Assembly: GCF_014204535.1 (NCBI RefSeq) | Contig: NZ_JACHLR010000005.1 | Span: forward strand, 62,001-126,000 | DNA: 64,000 nucleotides | Direction of reading: 5' to 3' | From: Novosphingobium chloroacetimidivorans | GTDB lineage: Bacteria; Pseudomonadota; Alphaproteobacteria; Sphingomonadales; Sphingomonadaceae | In this document: piece by piece, positions 18,308-27,020 of the stretch | How the letters are laid out: each line of letters begins with the position of its first letter | Position numbering within the stretch: position 1 is the stretch's first letter | Position numbers and translations under genes: made by a program | The notes under the pieces: generated by a model | Told to the model about the DNA's origin: nothing | The model's input: the letters and a program-made list of their open reading frames with translations, nothing else | Databases searched by the model: none

Positions 18308-19213
18308 ATGTCCATTGCGAGCCCCCGATTCTCCCACTTCCTCGCGATCGACTGGTCAGGCGCTGCGGGCGAACGGCAGGCGGGCATCGCCCTTAGCCTA
18401 TGCACGGCCGCCGGCGACGCTCCAAGGCTGCTGACCCCGCGCGACCACCGCCACTGGTCGCGCGCCGCCGTGGTCGAATACCTGTGTGACGATCTTCCGC
18501 CCGACACGCTGGTCGGCATGGACCTTGGCATCTCTCTACCCTTCGCCGACGCCGATGCGTTCTTCCCCGGCTGGCCCGCAAGTCCGCTGGATGCGCACGC
18601 CTTGTGGCGTCTGGTCGACGAGACTTGCGCCGACGACCCGCACCTTGCCGCCAACAGCTTCGTCGATCACCCGCAACTCAGCCCCTACTTCCGCCGCCAT
18701 GGCGGGCGTGAAGGCGCGGCGTTCCACCTGGCAGAGGCCGCACACCGCCGCGGCCGCTTCCGGGTGACCGAAGCGGCGCAGGAGCGGTCCGGCTGCAAGC
18801 CATACAGCAATTTCAACCTCGTCGGCGCGGCGCAAGTCGGCAAGTCGAGCCTCACCGGCATGCGCGTGCTGCACCGATTGGCAGGCCGCGTATTCGTCTG
18901 GCCGGTCGACGGCCGTGACCTGCCGCCCAACGGCTCGGTGATCGTCGAGATCTACACCACGATCGCCGCGCTCGCCGCGAGCCGTACCGCCGCGCGCTCC
19001 AAGATCCGCGACGGCGAGGCGCTCGATGCGGCGCTGGCGCTGCTTGGCTCGCCACCGACCGGACTTTCCGGCGCGATCGACGACCACAGCACCGACGCGC
19101 TGCTCACCTCGGCCTGGCTGCGCCGCCATGCCGACGATCACGCCTTGTGGCACCCGCGCGAACTCACCGAGCAGATCGCCCGCACCGAGGGCTGGACGTT
19201 CGGAGCGGCTTAG
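18308..19213 (+). CDS. Conserved hypothetical protein, possible RNase H-like fold
   Basis: 301 residues, no signal or membrane segment. It begins FLAIDWSGAAGERQAGIAL and has VGMDLGISLPFA in the next block, a pattern like the RNase H-like DUF429 proteins with paired Asp residues on beta-strands. The later part has GKSSLTGMRVLHRL and DDHSTDALLTSAWL. The enzymatic role is unknown. The start at 18308 lies just after the palindrome. Confidence 0.7.
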   Translation: MSIASPRFSHFLAIDWSGAAGERQAGIALSLCTAAGDAPRLLTPRDHRHWSRAAVVEYLCDDLPPDTLVGMDLGISLPFADADAFFPGWPASPLDAHALWRLVDETCADDPHLAANSFVDHPQLSPYFRRHGGREGAAFHLAEAAHRRGRFRVTEAAQERSGCKPYSNFNLVGAAQVGKSSLTGMRVLHRLAGRVFVWPVDGRDLPPNGSVIVEIYTTIAALAASRTAARSKIRDGEALDAALALLGSPPTGLSGAIDDHSTDALLTSAWLRRHADDHALWHPRELTEQIARTEGWTFGAA

Positions 19214-19286
19214 ACCACACTCGCCATCGGGAGGGGGTGCTCGCTTCGCGCAGGCACCCCTTCGCTCGTTTACGAAGGGGCTGCCA

Positions 19287-21035
19287 ATGAAAACCAGAAC
19301 CATCCTGCTGACCGGCATCGCCTGCCTGACGATGGGTGCGTGCACCACCGCGCAAGTGCCGCCTGCACAGACCAGCGCAGAGGCGCCCGTCGCGACCACA
19401 GCTGCAGCCCGCCCCGCGTGGAAGGACTTCGTCCAAGCCACGATCGACCGTTGGTTCGCGCTCGACCCGGCCACCGCCGTCTACCAGGGTGCGCACCAGT
19501 TCGACGGCAAGCTGCCCGACTGGAGCGAAGCCGGCCTGGCCACGCGCGTGGCGTTCCTGCGCTCGGTGGTGAGCGACGCCGGTGCCTACACCGGCCTCTC
19601 GGCGCAGGACGCGATGGAGCGCGACAACCTCGTCGCCTACGCCCGGCGTGAGCTGTTCTGGATCGCCGAAGCGGATCGGCCGCATCGCAACCCGTCATGG
19701 TACATCGACGGCGGCCTCGATCCCAACGTCTACGTCAGCCGCGAATATGCCGACAAGCCGACCCGCATGCGCGCGATGATCAGCTTCTTCAGCGCGATCC
19801 CGACGGCCGCCGCGAACATCCGCGCCAACTTGCGTACGCCCCTGCCCGCCAGCTTCATCAAGCACGGCGTCGCCGGTTTCGGCGGCTTTGCCGAATACTA
19901 TCGCGGCGATGCGCGCACAGCCTTCGCAGATGTGAAGGACCCGGCGCTCCAGGCCGAGTTCAAGGCGTCGTCGGAAAAGGCCGGCCAGGCGATGGCCGAT
20001 CTCGCCGCCTGGCTGAAGAGCCAGCAGTCCAGTGCCACCCAGGACTTCCCGCTGGGCGCCGACCTGTTCTCGCGCATGCTGAAAGAGACCGAAATGGTCG
20101 ACTTGCCGCTCGATCAGGTGGAAGCGATCGGCCGCGCCGATCTCAAGCGCAACCAGGACGCGCTGAAGCTTGCCTGCGCCAGGTATGCGCCGGGCAAGAC
20201 GATCCTGCAGTGCTTCGACAAGCTCAATGCCGACAAGCCCAAGGGCAGCCCGGTCGATGCCGCGCGCGGGCAGATCCCGGAGCTGACCGCCTTCGTTCGC
20301 GCGAAGGATCTGGTCACCATCCCCGGCACCGAGCAGGCACTGGTGCGCGAAAGCCCGCCCTACAACAGACAGAACAGCGCCTACATCGATCCGCCGGGGC
20401 CGTACGAAAAAGGCATTCCGTCGATCTACTACATCTCGCCGCCCGACCCGACCTGGTCGAAGCAGAAGCAGCTCGACTACATTCCGGGCGTGAACGACCT
20501 GCTGTTCACCAGCATCCACGAGGTCATGCCGGGGCACTTCCTGCAGTTCCTGCACTCGAACCGTGCGCCGTCTTGGATCGCCCGCGTCTTCGTGCCTTAC
20601 GCCTATGCCGAGGGTTGGGCGCACTATACCGAGGAGATGATGTGGGAGGCGGGTTACGGCAACGGCGATCCCGGCGTCCATGTCGGCCAGATCTCCAACG
20701 CCCTGCTGCGCGACTGCCGCTTCCTCTCGGCGATCGGCCTGCATGCCCGCGGCATGACGCAGGCGCAGTCGCAGGCGATGTTCCAGAACGAGTGCTACCA
20801 GGTCGAAGGCACCGCCGAGCAGCAGGCGGCGCGCGGCACCTACGATCCGGCCTACCTCAACTATACGCTGGGCAAGCTGATGATCCGCAAGTTGCGTGAC
20901 GACTGGACCGCCACCCGTGGCGGCAAGGCAGCCTGGAAGCAGTTCCACGACACCTTCCTGGGCTTCGGCGGCGCCCCGATCCCGCTGATCCGCCAGACGA
21001 TGATGAACGAACCGGAGCCACGCGCGGTTTTCTGA
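19287..21035 (+). CDS. DUF885 family lipoprotein, probable metallopeptidase-like
   Basis: About 582 residues. Start after AAGGGG. The signal peptide ends in LTMGAC, a lipobox, so it is probably an envelope lipoprotein. The mature protein is the helical DUF885 domain with SIHEVMPGHFLQ, an HExxxGH-type zinc motif, and EGWAHYTEEMMWEAG, which supplies a downstream Glu. DUF885 proteins resemble M2/M32-type peptidases, but substrates are mostly unknown. It is the last chromosomal gene before the tRNA-Thr insertion site. Confidence 0.88.
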   Translation: MKTRTILLTGIACLTMGACTTAQVPPAQTSAEAPVATTAAARPAWKDFVQATIDRWFALDPATAVYQGAHQFDGKLPDWSEAGLATRVAFLRSVVSDAGAYTGLSAQDAMERDNLVAYARRELFWIAEADRPHRNPSWYIDGGLDPNVYVSREYADKPTRMRAMISFFSAIPTAAANIRANLRTPLPASFIKHGVAGFGGFAEYYRGDARTAFADVKDPALQAEFKASSEKAGQAMADLAAWLKSQQSSATQDFPLGADLFSRMLKETEMVDLPLDQVEAIGRADLKRNQDALKLACARYAPGKTILQCFDKLNADKPKGSPVDAARGQIPELTAFVRAKDLVTIPGTEQALVRESPPYNRQNSAYIDPPGPYEKGIPSIYYISPPDPTWSKQKQLDYIPGVNDLLFTSIHEVMPGHFLQFLHSNRAPSWIARVFVPYAYAEGWAHYTEEMMWEAGYGNGDPGVHVGQISNALLRDCRFLSAIGLHARGMTQAQSQAMFQNECYQVEGTAEQQAARGTYDPAYLNYTLGKLMIRKLRDDWTATRGGKAAWKQFHDTFLGFGGAPIPLIRQTMMNEPEPRAVF

Positions 21036-21116
21036 TCGCAAGTTGTCTTGCGGATTGGGCGTTTTCCTGTCTGGACCGGTGCCCCCTACGCGCTGTATGG
21101 GGCACCGCAACCAGGC

Positions 21117-21195
<79 letters not shown>

Positions 21196-21345
21196 ATTTC
21201 TGCCATTATCTATGACTTCTCCCGATGCGCTTGGTGAGGGTTTGGCGGTCAAGCACCCACCATGCACCCGCGTTGAGAGCATGGTGCTGATGATCGCCGA
21301 GTCGGGAAAGCCCCGGCGAGGGCGAACCCAGGCCGGGGCAGTGTG

Positions 21346-21957
21346 TCAGTTGTCGTTGAACTCAAGCTGCCGGTCGAAGACGCGGGGGCGGGCGTCGCAC
21401 CCGCTGCCCCAAAAGCCCCGTGCTAGCGCCCGGTCCACGTCCTCAGGCTCAACCGGGCGGGCGCAACTCTTGTGCTCGTCCTCGGCGTTGTCGGTGTCCT
21501 GTTCGTCGCCGCTCGGCTCACTGTCCGGATCACTTGCCGCACGGTCCCCGCTGAAGCCCATCAGGGCACCTCGGGAGAATACCGCTGCGTCATCCTCACC
21601 AGCGCCGCAGCGATCCTCGTCGTCATCCTCCGCCGGGTCGCAGTCCTCCACGTCCTCCAGCATGACGCCTCGGGCGGGGTGGATGAGCTTGCCGTTCAAC
21701 TCGCCAGCGCGGCGGCGTGAGGCGGACAACGTGTGCCACTCGCACCAAGCCGGGTCGCCGTGCTCGTCGCCGCTCAGCTCATAGTCGGATGTGTCGTTCT
21801 CGAAGTCCGGGTCACCGTCGATGAGATCCAGTTGCGTCACCAGGGCCTCGATGGCGTCCGCCAGCTTCTCGCGGGCACGGTCGGCTCCCAAGGCTCTACG
21901 AAGGTCCCCAGGGGCTACGTAGCGCCGTCCTGCGGCCTTGATCTTTACCTCAAGCAT
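21346..21957 (-). CDS. Acidic conserved hypothetical protein
   Basis: 203 residues with a basic N-terminal 40 (MLEVKIKAAGRRYVAP) and then a very acidic remainder rich in Asp and Glu (AEDDDEDRCGAGEDDA, PVEPEDVDRALARG). Proteins of this shape, with LIDGDPDFE and an E-rich tail, are common in sphingomonad genomes and mobile elements; the role is unknown. It overlaps the gene at 21950 by 8 bp, so the pair is probably translated together. Confidence 0.65.
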   Translation of the reverse strand: MLEVKIKAAGRRYVAPGDLRRALGADRAREKLADAIEALVTQLDLIDGDPDFENDTSDYELSGDEHGDPAWCEWHTLSASRRRAGELNGKLIHPARGVMLEDVEDCDPAEDDDEDRCGAGEDDAAVFSRGALMGFSGDRAASDPDSEPSGDEQDTDNAEDEHKSCARPVEPEDVDRALARGFWGSGCDARPRVFDRQLEFNDN

Positions 21958-22150
21958 GGCGCGTCCCCCTCAGTGCCTCGGCAAGGCCGAAGAGGAAGAA
22001 CCCGATGTCGCGCTCGCGCTGGTCTGGGCTGTTGAGCAGTGGGCGCAGGCGCTTCGAGAGCCTTACTCGCGCAGCGGCATGCTTGGCGGTGTCAGGGAAC
22101 AGGATCGGCGCCATAGCAGCGCCTTCCTTGGACAAGTCGTGTCCTGTCAT
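21950..22150 (-). CDS. Small hypothetical protein
   Basis: 66 residues, helical, with ARVRLSKRLRPLLNS and RDIGFFLFGLAEAL. It starts at 22150 with GAGAG about 8 nt upstream and overlaps the following acidic-protein gene. The family is not recognised. It is the first gene of a two-gene unit at the left end of the element. Confidence 0.55.
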   Translation of the reverse strand: MTGHDLSKEGAAMAPILFPDTAKHAAARVRLSKRLRPLLNSPDQRERDIGFFLFGLAEALRGTRHA

Positions 22151-22644
22151 GATGGTTACTCTCTAGAATGGCTTTCCACAGCCAGACCGCAACGGGCGGT
22201 CGCCGGGGGGTGGAAACCAGCTAGAGACTGGTCGGCAGCGCTTTTAAGTTTTCACTCTGGACATGACGCACCGCCCCCGGCTATGCAGCCGAAGTCGACG
22301 CGCCGCCAAGCGCTAATCGTCATTCGACAGCAAGCCTCGCCAAAGGCCGCTGCCGCTCTAGTCCGGGTTTCCACACCCGCCGGACGAAATGCCTCAGAAC
22401 AGAAACAAGCGCAAGCCTCCCTCGCCAAGGGGAGGTCAAGCGCGTTTGTTGCTGCGGCAAGTCGTCTGGGATTATCCAGCTGATGCTGAGGGAAGCATCA
22501 ACCTTACCAGTCGCTCTGCGTCTTGCCGTCAAGGTAAAGCGAGCGGCGTGGACAAGCGGGCCGGTGTGTATAATGTCGTTGGAGTTGGCGTCGAGCTAGG
22601 ACCAACGTGACGGTAAACGGCACTGCAGAATTGGTGGATCAGTC
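22151..22644. other. Divergent intergenic region, 494 bp
   Basis: It lies between two divergent small-gene units. No open frame with a ribosome site is convincing. Short inverted pieces are visible (GGTGGAAACC at about 22207 against GGTTTCCAC at about 22363; CCAGCTAGAGACTGG at about 22216), which may be regulatory. It probably holds promoters in both directions. Confidence 0.4.
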
Positions 22645-22818
22645 GTGACAGCAGATCTCGTCACCCGCGCCTTCGAGCTTGCACGCAGTGGCAAGTACCG
22701 TGAGCTTATAGAGATCGAACGGCAGCTTACGCGTGAGAATTACTCGAACGTGGGTATGCACCTCAACGGCCCTTTGCTGCGGAAGCAACTCAGGGCCGCA
22801 ATGGTGGCGGCTAAGTGA
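22645..22818 (+). CDS. Small conserved hypothetical protein
   Basis: 57 residues from a GTG start with GGTGGA upstream. The sequence LVTRAFELARSGKYREL, then ENYSNVGMHLNGPLLRKQL matches, from memory, a small protein family repeated in sphingomonad elements (ELA-SG pattern and a late GP.LR.QL). It is helical, possibly a DNA-binding or regulatory peptide. The function is unknown. Confidence 0.6.
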   Translation: MTADLVTRAFELARSGKYRELIEIERQLTRENYSNVGMHLNGPLLRKQLRAAMVAAK

Positions 22819-22831
22819 CGGGTCGTGCTTC

Positions 22832-22984
22832 GTGCTGACCGGATGGGTAATCGTCTTCGCACTAGCCGCTACCGTAGCGATTTTTGACGTACTTTACGCA
22901 GATCGGGTGATCAGTACATATGGTCGCGTCTTTCTCGGAACTTTGGCTCTCGTGATCATAGCGGTAGCCATCTGGAACTTGTGA
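22832..22984 (+). CDS. Possible two-helix small membrane protein
   Basis: 50 residues from GTG 22832. WVIVFALAATVAIFDVLY and VFLGTLALVIIAVAIW form two membrane segments around a short loop. There is no strong ribosome site, but the gene follows the 57-residue gene by 13 bp and may be coupled. Could be spurious. Confidence 0.4.
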   Translation: MLTGWVIVFALAATVAIFDVLYADRVISTYGRVFLGTLALVIIAVAIWNL

Positions 22985-23086
22985 GTAGGGCCACCTTGCC
23001 TTGCACAAACGGCTCGATGCCGTCAGGGCCGAGGGCAACGCGTTCGAGGCCTTGGAAGACGCAGAGCTCAGCTGGGCGAGCTACTG

Positions 23087-23296
23087 ATGGCTGACCGCTT
23101 CCGCATAGAGGTGTTCGGCCGTCCGCGCTCGCCGTGGCGCGATAGCCAGGAAGAGGCGAGCGCACGTTATATCGCCTTGAAATAAGCCTTCTACGAAGCC
23201 AGCCCGCGCGAGTGGTTTGCGAAGGTGAAGGTCGGGTCTGAGGTGCACAGAGCTGCGCGCGTCATTTACGCGTCCGTGACGTTGGTTGTGAGTTAA
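23087..23296 (+). pseudogene. Small hypothetical gene interrupted by an in-frame TAA
   Basis: The ATG at 23087 starts a 32-codon frame (RFRIEVFGRPRSPWRDSQEE) that stops at TAA 23183-23185. The same frame continues without stop for 36 more codons (ASPREWFAKVKVGSEV) to TAA at 23294. The first half resembles a small sphingomonad protein family with an RFRIE..GRP..PWR N-terminus that is usually longer than 32 residues. The ATG overlaps the TGA of a 28-codon TTG-start frame (23001-23087), another possible remnant. Confidence 0.35.
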
Positions 23297-23387
23297 GTTC
23301 GATCAACCAAGCCGCTTGAGGAGGCGGTAAATTCTTAGCGGCATTTCCTGGACCCACGCGGACGTAACCCGCGGGGGGTATTAGAAA

Positions 23388-24032
23388 ATGAAAGTCGCCA
23401 AAATAAAGTCACGCTGTCTCGGGCTGCGCGGCAACGCCGATGTCGTGCGTTTGGCTTCAGCTGCAATTGTCTCTTTGGGCATTGTCAGCTCTGCCGTGGC
23501 GCAGCCACTTGCCAAGCCGGTATCGATCCTGCCAGCACCTGTTACAGTTGCGGCGGTGCCTGCAGCCGATGAGCCCTTACGCCAGGAAGTTACAACACCG
23601 GCTCCGGCTCCGGCGGCCCTCAGCGACGCGGCGTCCTGGAAAACCGGGCCAAGCCGTGCTGAGAAGCTGCGTCGTCTTGAAATCATGCTGATGGTCACCG
23701 CCCTGCGCTGCCGCAACACGAGTGACGACTTTCAGACCGACTACGAACGCTTCGAGGCTCGTCACCTGGCGGAAATGAACGGCGCCGCCAGCGACTTGCG
23801 CAAGCAATTCGTCAAAGAACACGGCGTCCTTGGAGCCATTCGCGCACTCGACGAGGTGAGCACATCTATTGCCAACTCTTACGGGAATGGTCACCCCTGG
23901 CTTGGCTGCCACGATCTCAAGGCGGTGACCCAGTTGCTGGTTGACGTCGAGACCACAGACACACTGGTAGAGACAGCGGATCAACTGCTCGATCGCGAGC
24001 GTGCGCCGCAGTTCGCGCTAGCAGTCCGCTGA
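23388..24032 (+). CDS. Secreted hypothetical protein
   Basis: 214 residues. A long basic N-terminus and hydrophobic core ending VSSAVAQ form a signal peptide, followed by a Pro/Ala-rich linker of about 45 residues. A helical domain follows with LMVTALRCRNTSDDFQTDY, RHLAEMNGAASDLRKQF and SYGNGHPWLGCHDLK, giving two Cys residues. A similar secreted family occurs in sphingomonads; database names for it are not reliable. It lies upstream of, and converges on, an outer-membrane protein gene. Confidence 0.72.
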   Translation: MKVAKIKSRCLGLRGNADVVRLASAAIVSLGIVSSAVAQPLAKPVSILPAPVTVAAVPAADEPLRQEVTTPAPAPAALSDAASWKTGPSRAEKLRRLEIMLMVTALRCRNTSDDFQTDYERFEARHLAEMNGAASDLRKQFVKEHGVLGAIRALDEVSTSIANSYGNGHPWLGCHDLKAVTQLLVDVETTDTLVETADQLLDRERAPQFALAVR

Positions 24033-24130
24033 GCAGTCGCAGACAACGGCGGCTCGCGCAATTGCGGCAGATACAAAGCGGCGCTTGAGCAGGTAAAGGG
24101 CCGGTAAGGGCATGCCCATGTCGACGCCGG

Positions 24131-24166
24131 AAACAGAAAAGGCGCCCCAGCCGAAGCTGGAGCGCC
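24131..24166 (-). terminator. Rho-independent terminator of the barrel-protein gene
   Basis: On the minus strand GGCGCTCCAGC, loop, GCTGGGGCGCC followed by TTTTCTGTTT, just past the stop at 24175. One of four closely similar hairpins between 24.1 and 29.1 kb. Confidence 0.85.
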
Positions 24167-24174
24167 TGATCGGC

Positions 24175-24999
24175 TTAAAACTTGTAGTTGATCCCTGCCC
24201 GAACCAGATCAACATCGGTGCGGACGCGCGAGTTGTACCCGCCAATCGTGGCGCCACCATTTACGCCCGGGAAGCGCAGATTGCGATAGCCTAGGTCGTA
24301 GTGGAGGTACTCGGCCTTCACGGTAACGGCGCTGGAATTGAAGAAGTTCAGAAACGACTCGGTCGGCATCGCGAATTCTACACCACCGCCGTAGACGCCG
24401 CCAAGGTCGGTCTTACGGTTACGGCCGGCAAAGAACGGCGTGTCGCCCGCATTGGGGCCGTAGTAGATGGTTTCCTGATTGATGCGGCCATAGGCAAGGC
24501 CACCAGTGCCGTAGACGAGCAGGCGATCAAAGGTCAGGCCCAAGCGAGCGCGTACGGTGCCCAGGTAGTCAAGCTTTCCGCGATACTGATTATCACGCGT
24601 GACCGGCGTTGCTGACGGCGTGCCGAGCGGGCCAAAGTTGGTCGTGTTGCTCAGGACCTCGCTCTTATCGAGATCAGTATAGGCGAGGTCGGCCTCAACG
24701 CCGAGAAGCAGTCCTTGGCGAGCTAAATTGTAGCCGATCTGCGCGCCGCCGGTGAAGCCCTTGTCATTGACGGTGTTGGCGACGGGGCGGAGGCCTTGGT
24801 TCAGCGCATTGGTGTTGTTCGGCAAATCGCCGGTGGTGTCTCGAAAGCTCGTGTCACCGTTAATCGCGGCACCTGCATTCACGCCGACGTAAGGGCCGCT
24901 CCAATCAAATCCATCTACCGACTGAGCTACAGCGGCTTGGCATGAGAACAGGGCAGCAGCTGTAGCTAGCAGTGCACAAACGTGGGCAGATCGACGCAT
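24175..24999 (-). CDS. Outer-membrane beta-barrel protein (porin-like Omp family)
   Basis: About 274 residues. Signal peptide to AAVAQS, then FDWSGPYVGVNAG, the typical N-terminal strand of the Omp25/Omp31-like family. Later strands include GFTGGAQIGYNL, GLLLGVEADLAY, TVRARLGLTFDRLLVYGTGGLAYG and the C-terminal LVRAGINYKF with terminal Phe. The ATG at 24999 has AAGGAT 7 nt upstream. It may alter surface properties of the lysogen; an Omp25-like protein as phage cargo is unusual. Confidence 0.88.
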   Translation of the reverse strand: MRRSAHVCALLATAAALFSCQAAVAQSVDGFDWSGPYVGVNAGAAINGDTSFRDTTGDLPNNTNALNQGLRPVANTVNDKGFTGGAQIGYNLARQGLLLGVEADLAYTDLDKSEVLSNTTNFGPLGTPSATPVTRDNQYRGKLDYLGTVRARLGLTFDRLLVYGTGGLAYGRINQETIYYGPNAGDTPFFAGRNRKTDLGGVYGGGVEFAMPTESFLNFFNSSAVTVKAEYLHYDLGYRNLRFPGVNGGATIGGYNSRVRTDVDLVRAGINYKF

Positions 25000-25202
25000 T
25001 CGCAATATCCTTATCGAGAGTTGTCGATACGCCTCCACGGTTCATCAGGTTCCCGCGTTCCGCAGTTCTTACATGACTATGTACTAACCTGTGTTGTTTG
25101 AGCATCACCAGGCCTTCAGCCGATAAGACGACTTCGAAGCTAAGTAGGACTGGCTCGCCTCTGCCTGGTGGAGAGCTGTCACGTCCGTACTCTACCTAGC
25201 AA

Positions 25203-25236
25203 CGAAAAAGGCGCCCCAGCCGAACCCGGAGCGCCT
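25203..25236 (-). terminator. Orphan terminator-like hairpin
   Basis: On the minus strand GGCGCTCCGG, loop, CTGGGGCGCC then TTTTT. It is nearly identical to the hairpin at 24131, but no minus-strand gene precedes it. It lies in front of the PilZ gene on the other strand. It may be a relic of a rearranged gene. Confidence 0.6.
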
Positions 25237-25347
25237 TCCTCGATGGCAGGGGGATGCCACCGCACTATCGTAGCGGGGTCGAGTGAAAATTCGAGATACC
25301 CAGCCGCTGATAAGCAGTTGTTAGGTCTCGGCGAGGTAAACACGAGT

Positions 25348-25740
25348 ATGTTCGCCAGCCGCCTGCCGCTGCCATCGAGATCCTACACAGGTCGCCGCGC
25401 GAGCGCTCGACTACGCACGCGTTTACCGGCCCGAATGGTGCTCCTTGGGGGCACACAGCACTGTGTTTTGATCGACCTTTCTCTGAACGGCGCACGCATT
25501 CAGACGAGCACGCCGGCACGCCTTGGAGACGAGGCGGTGCTGATTTGGGGCAGTTTCGAAACGTTCGGCCAGGTGGTTTGGGCAACGGACACACACTGCG
25601 GACTTGCCCTGTTTGAACCGATCACAGATGCTCTCTTGCTTGAGACCCGGCAGCTGGATCAAGTCGCGCGTCTTCCCGAGGATCGGGACCTCACAAGGCA
25701 ATCTGCGCAAGCATGGGCACAAGGAAAGGCCAAGCTGTAG
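25348..25740 (+). CDS. PilZ-domain protein (element-borne)
   Basis: 130 residues. GRRASARLRTRLPARM gives the RxxxR c-di-GMP contact, followed by LIDLSLNGARIQT (DxSxxG). The strand VVWATDTHCGLALFEP completes the barrel. The C-terminal 35 residues are helical and charged. The start at 25348 follows GAGG. It is separate in sequence from the other element-borne PilZ protein at 26679. It probably senses c-di-GMP and could modify motility or surface growth of the lysogen. Confidence 0.82.
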   Translation: MFASRLPLPSRSYTGRRASARLRTRLPARMVLLGGTQHCVLIDLSLNGARIQTSTPARLGDEAVLIWGSFETFGQVVWATDTHCGLALFEPITDALLLETRQLDQVARLPEDRDLTRQSAQAWAQGKAKL

Positions 25741-25901
25741 ACGATTTGGTCCAAGTACCAGTCGGCGCTGATAAACAGCTTCGCCGTAGGAGCGGACTGG
25801 TGCCCGCTTGGGACGATGGCACCAGTCCTAACTGCACCGTGGACAGGCATCTCGGGTGTGCAGCTGTGCTGGCTCTAACGGGATATGTAGCTCCCACAAA
25901 G

Positions 25902-25933
25902 TAAAAGGCGCCTCAGCTTGCGCTCAGACGCCT
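25902..25933 (-). terminator. Rho-independent terminator of the SciP-like gene
   Basis: On the minus strand AGGCGTCTGAGC, GCAA loop, GCTGAGGCGCC followed by TTTTAC, about 30 bp past the stop of the SciP-like gene. Confidence 0.8.
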
Positions 25934-25963
25934 CTCGTTGCCGGCATTGCTGTTGGTTTGACC

Positions 25964-26272
25964 TCAAGCAACCTCGCGCCGGTTAGCCCGCTCGTGCTTT
26001 TGCCGGTTCTGCTGAGCCTTCGTAGCGCGAAGCCCGGGCAGACCGTCTCGATCAATGGCGCGCTGCCACGAGACTAGTTCTTCAAGAGACAGCTCGTAGC
26101 GGTCGCATGCCTCGCGTGCCGTCAACAAGCCGCCGATCACAGCTGCAACAACCTCAGCCTTACGGTTCGCCACCCACCGTGTGGTCCCACGATTTGGGAT
26201 GTTATCTAACGTCAGTCTTTCACCTCGGAAACCAACTACTTCGGTTATCGTCTCAATCTCACCAAGCGCCAT
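25964..26272 (-). CDS. SciP-like CtrA inhibitory protein homologue (DUF1153)
   Basis: 102 residues. NRGTTRWVANRKAEVVAA, then GGLLTAREACDRYELSLEE, SWQRAIDRDGLPGLRATK and QQNR follow the SciP helix-turn-helix almost position by position. SciP binds DNA and CtrA and represses CtrA-activated genes, including flagellar and cell-cycle genes, in G1/S-phase alphaproteobacterial cells. The N-terminal 25 residues and the last 15 differ from the usual chromosomal form, so this is a divergent paralogue. It has its own terminator and stands alone on the minus strand between two PilZ genes. Confidence 0.85.
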   Translation of the reverse strand: MALGEIETITEVVGFRGERLTLDNIPNRGTTRWVANRKAEVVAAVIGGLLTAREACDRYELSLEELVSWQRAIDRDGLPGLRATKAQQNRQKHERANRREVA

Positions 26273-26678
26273 GCTCTATCTCCCCAGATCTTCAAGGCGT
26301 CTAAACTGCTGAGGACTCACTACGCCTCAAGTGTTAAAGACATATATCTCGAGGTGGTTAACAGGACAGTTAACGAGCATCTGGCTGCATCAGCCTGACG
26401 ATTACGGCAGCCATGTGTTGTGAAACGCCATAGACCATTAAAGATTAGAGATAGAATTCTGATCGCACAACTCAACTAACGAGGCGATCTCTTCGGCAGC
26501 AGAACGTGCTTGTAGCCGTACGTGGCTAAACTGCTTGCGCACCGCCGAGTTCCAACGATCTGGCAGCCATAGCATCCAAATTCGACGAAGCGGTGCCGGG
26601 TAGCGATCAACAGATTGGTAACAATTGATTGCTACACACTCCGAAGATCGCCAGGGGCAGGGCGACAGGGGTCGCAAA
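26273..26678. other. Intergenic region, 406 bp, between SciP-like and PilZ genes
   Basis: Divergent promoters are expected here. A 79-codon minus-strand frame (26438-26677) exists but has no ribosome site and no recognised family. The base composition is more AT-rich than the flanks, consistent with regulatory DNA. Confidence 0.4.
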
Positions 26679-27020
26679 ATGATCGAAGCATCGTCGCAGG
26701 TCGGCAGCTACGGCTATGCCACACAGGAAGACAGATCGTCGCCTCGGATCCGAGTAGCTATTCCGGGTCACCTTCGTCCTGCCGGTGGCAAACGGCTTGT
26801 CACCAACACTCGGGACATCTCACTCTCCGGCTTCGCTGCAATTGCGATAGCCCGCTTGAAACCAGGCACGAAGTGCTGGCTCACCTTGTCAGGCATTCCG
26901 TCGCTCGAGGCAGAGGTCGTCTGGTGGGAGGGAGGCGTCGTTGGATGCGCTTTCACGAAACTTATTGATGCAGCAGCTTTCTCGGACCTACTCGAACGGT
27001 GGCAGCGCCCCCGGTCCTGA
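26679..27020 (+). CDS. PilZ-domain protein (element-borne)
   Basis: 113 residues. DRSSPRIRVAIPGHLR has a shortened RxxxR region (S-P-R-I-R), and NTRDISLSGFAAIA supplies DxSxxG. EAEVVWWEGGVVGCAFTKLI forms the late strands. The start at 26679 has AGGGG 8 nt upstream; a TTG at 26625 would add 18 residues. The first Arg of the binding motif seems replaced, so ligand affinity may be altered. Confidence 0.78.
   Translation: MIEASSQVGSYGYATQEDRSSPRIRVAIPGHLRPAGGKRLVTNTRDISLSGFAAIAIARLKPGTKCWLTLSGIPSLEAEVVWWEGGVVGCAFTKLIDAAAFSDLLERWQRPRS

Noticed and set aside
19695..21110. 471-codon minus-strand frame
   Set aside because: Antisense of the DUF885 gene in a GC-rich codon pattern. No domain features.
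26438..26677. 79-codon minus-strand frame between SciP-like and PilZ genes
   Set aside because: No ribosome site, no family pattern, covers likely promoter DNA.
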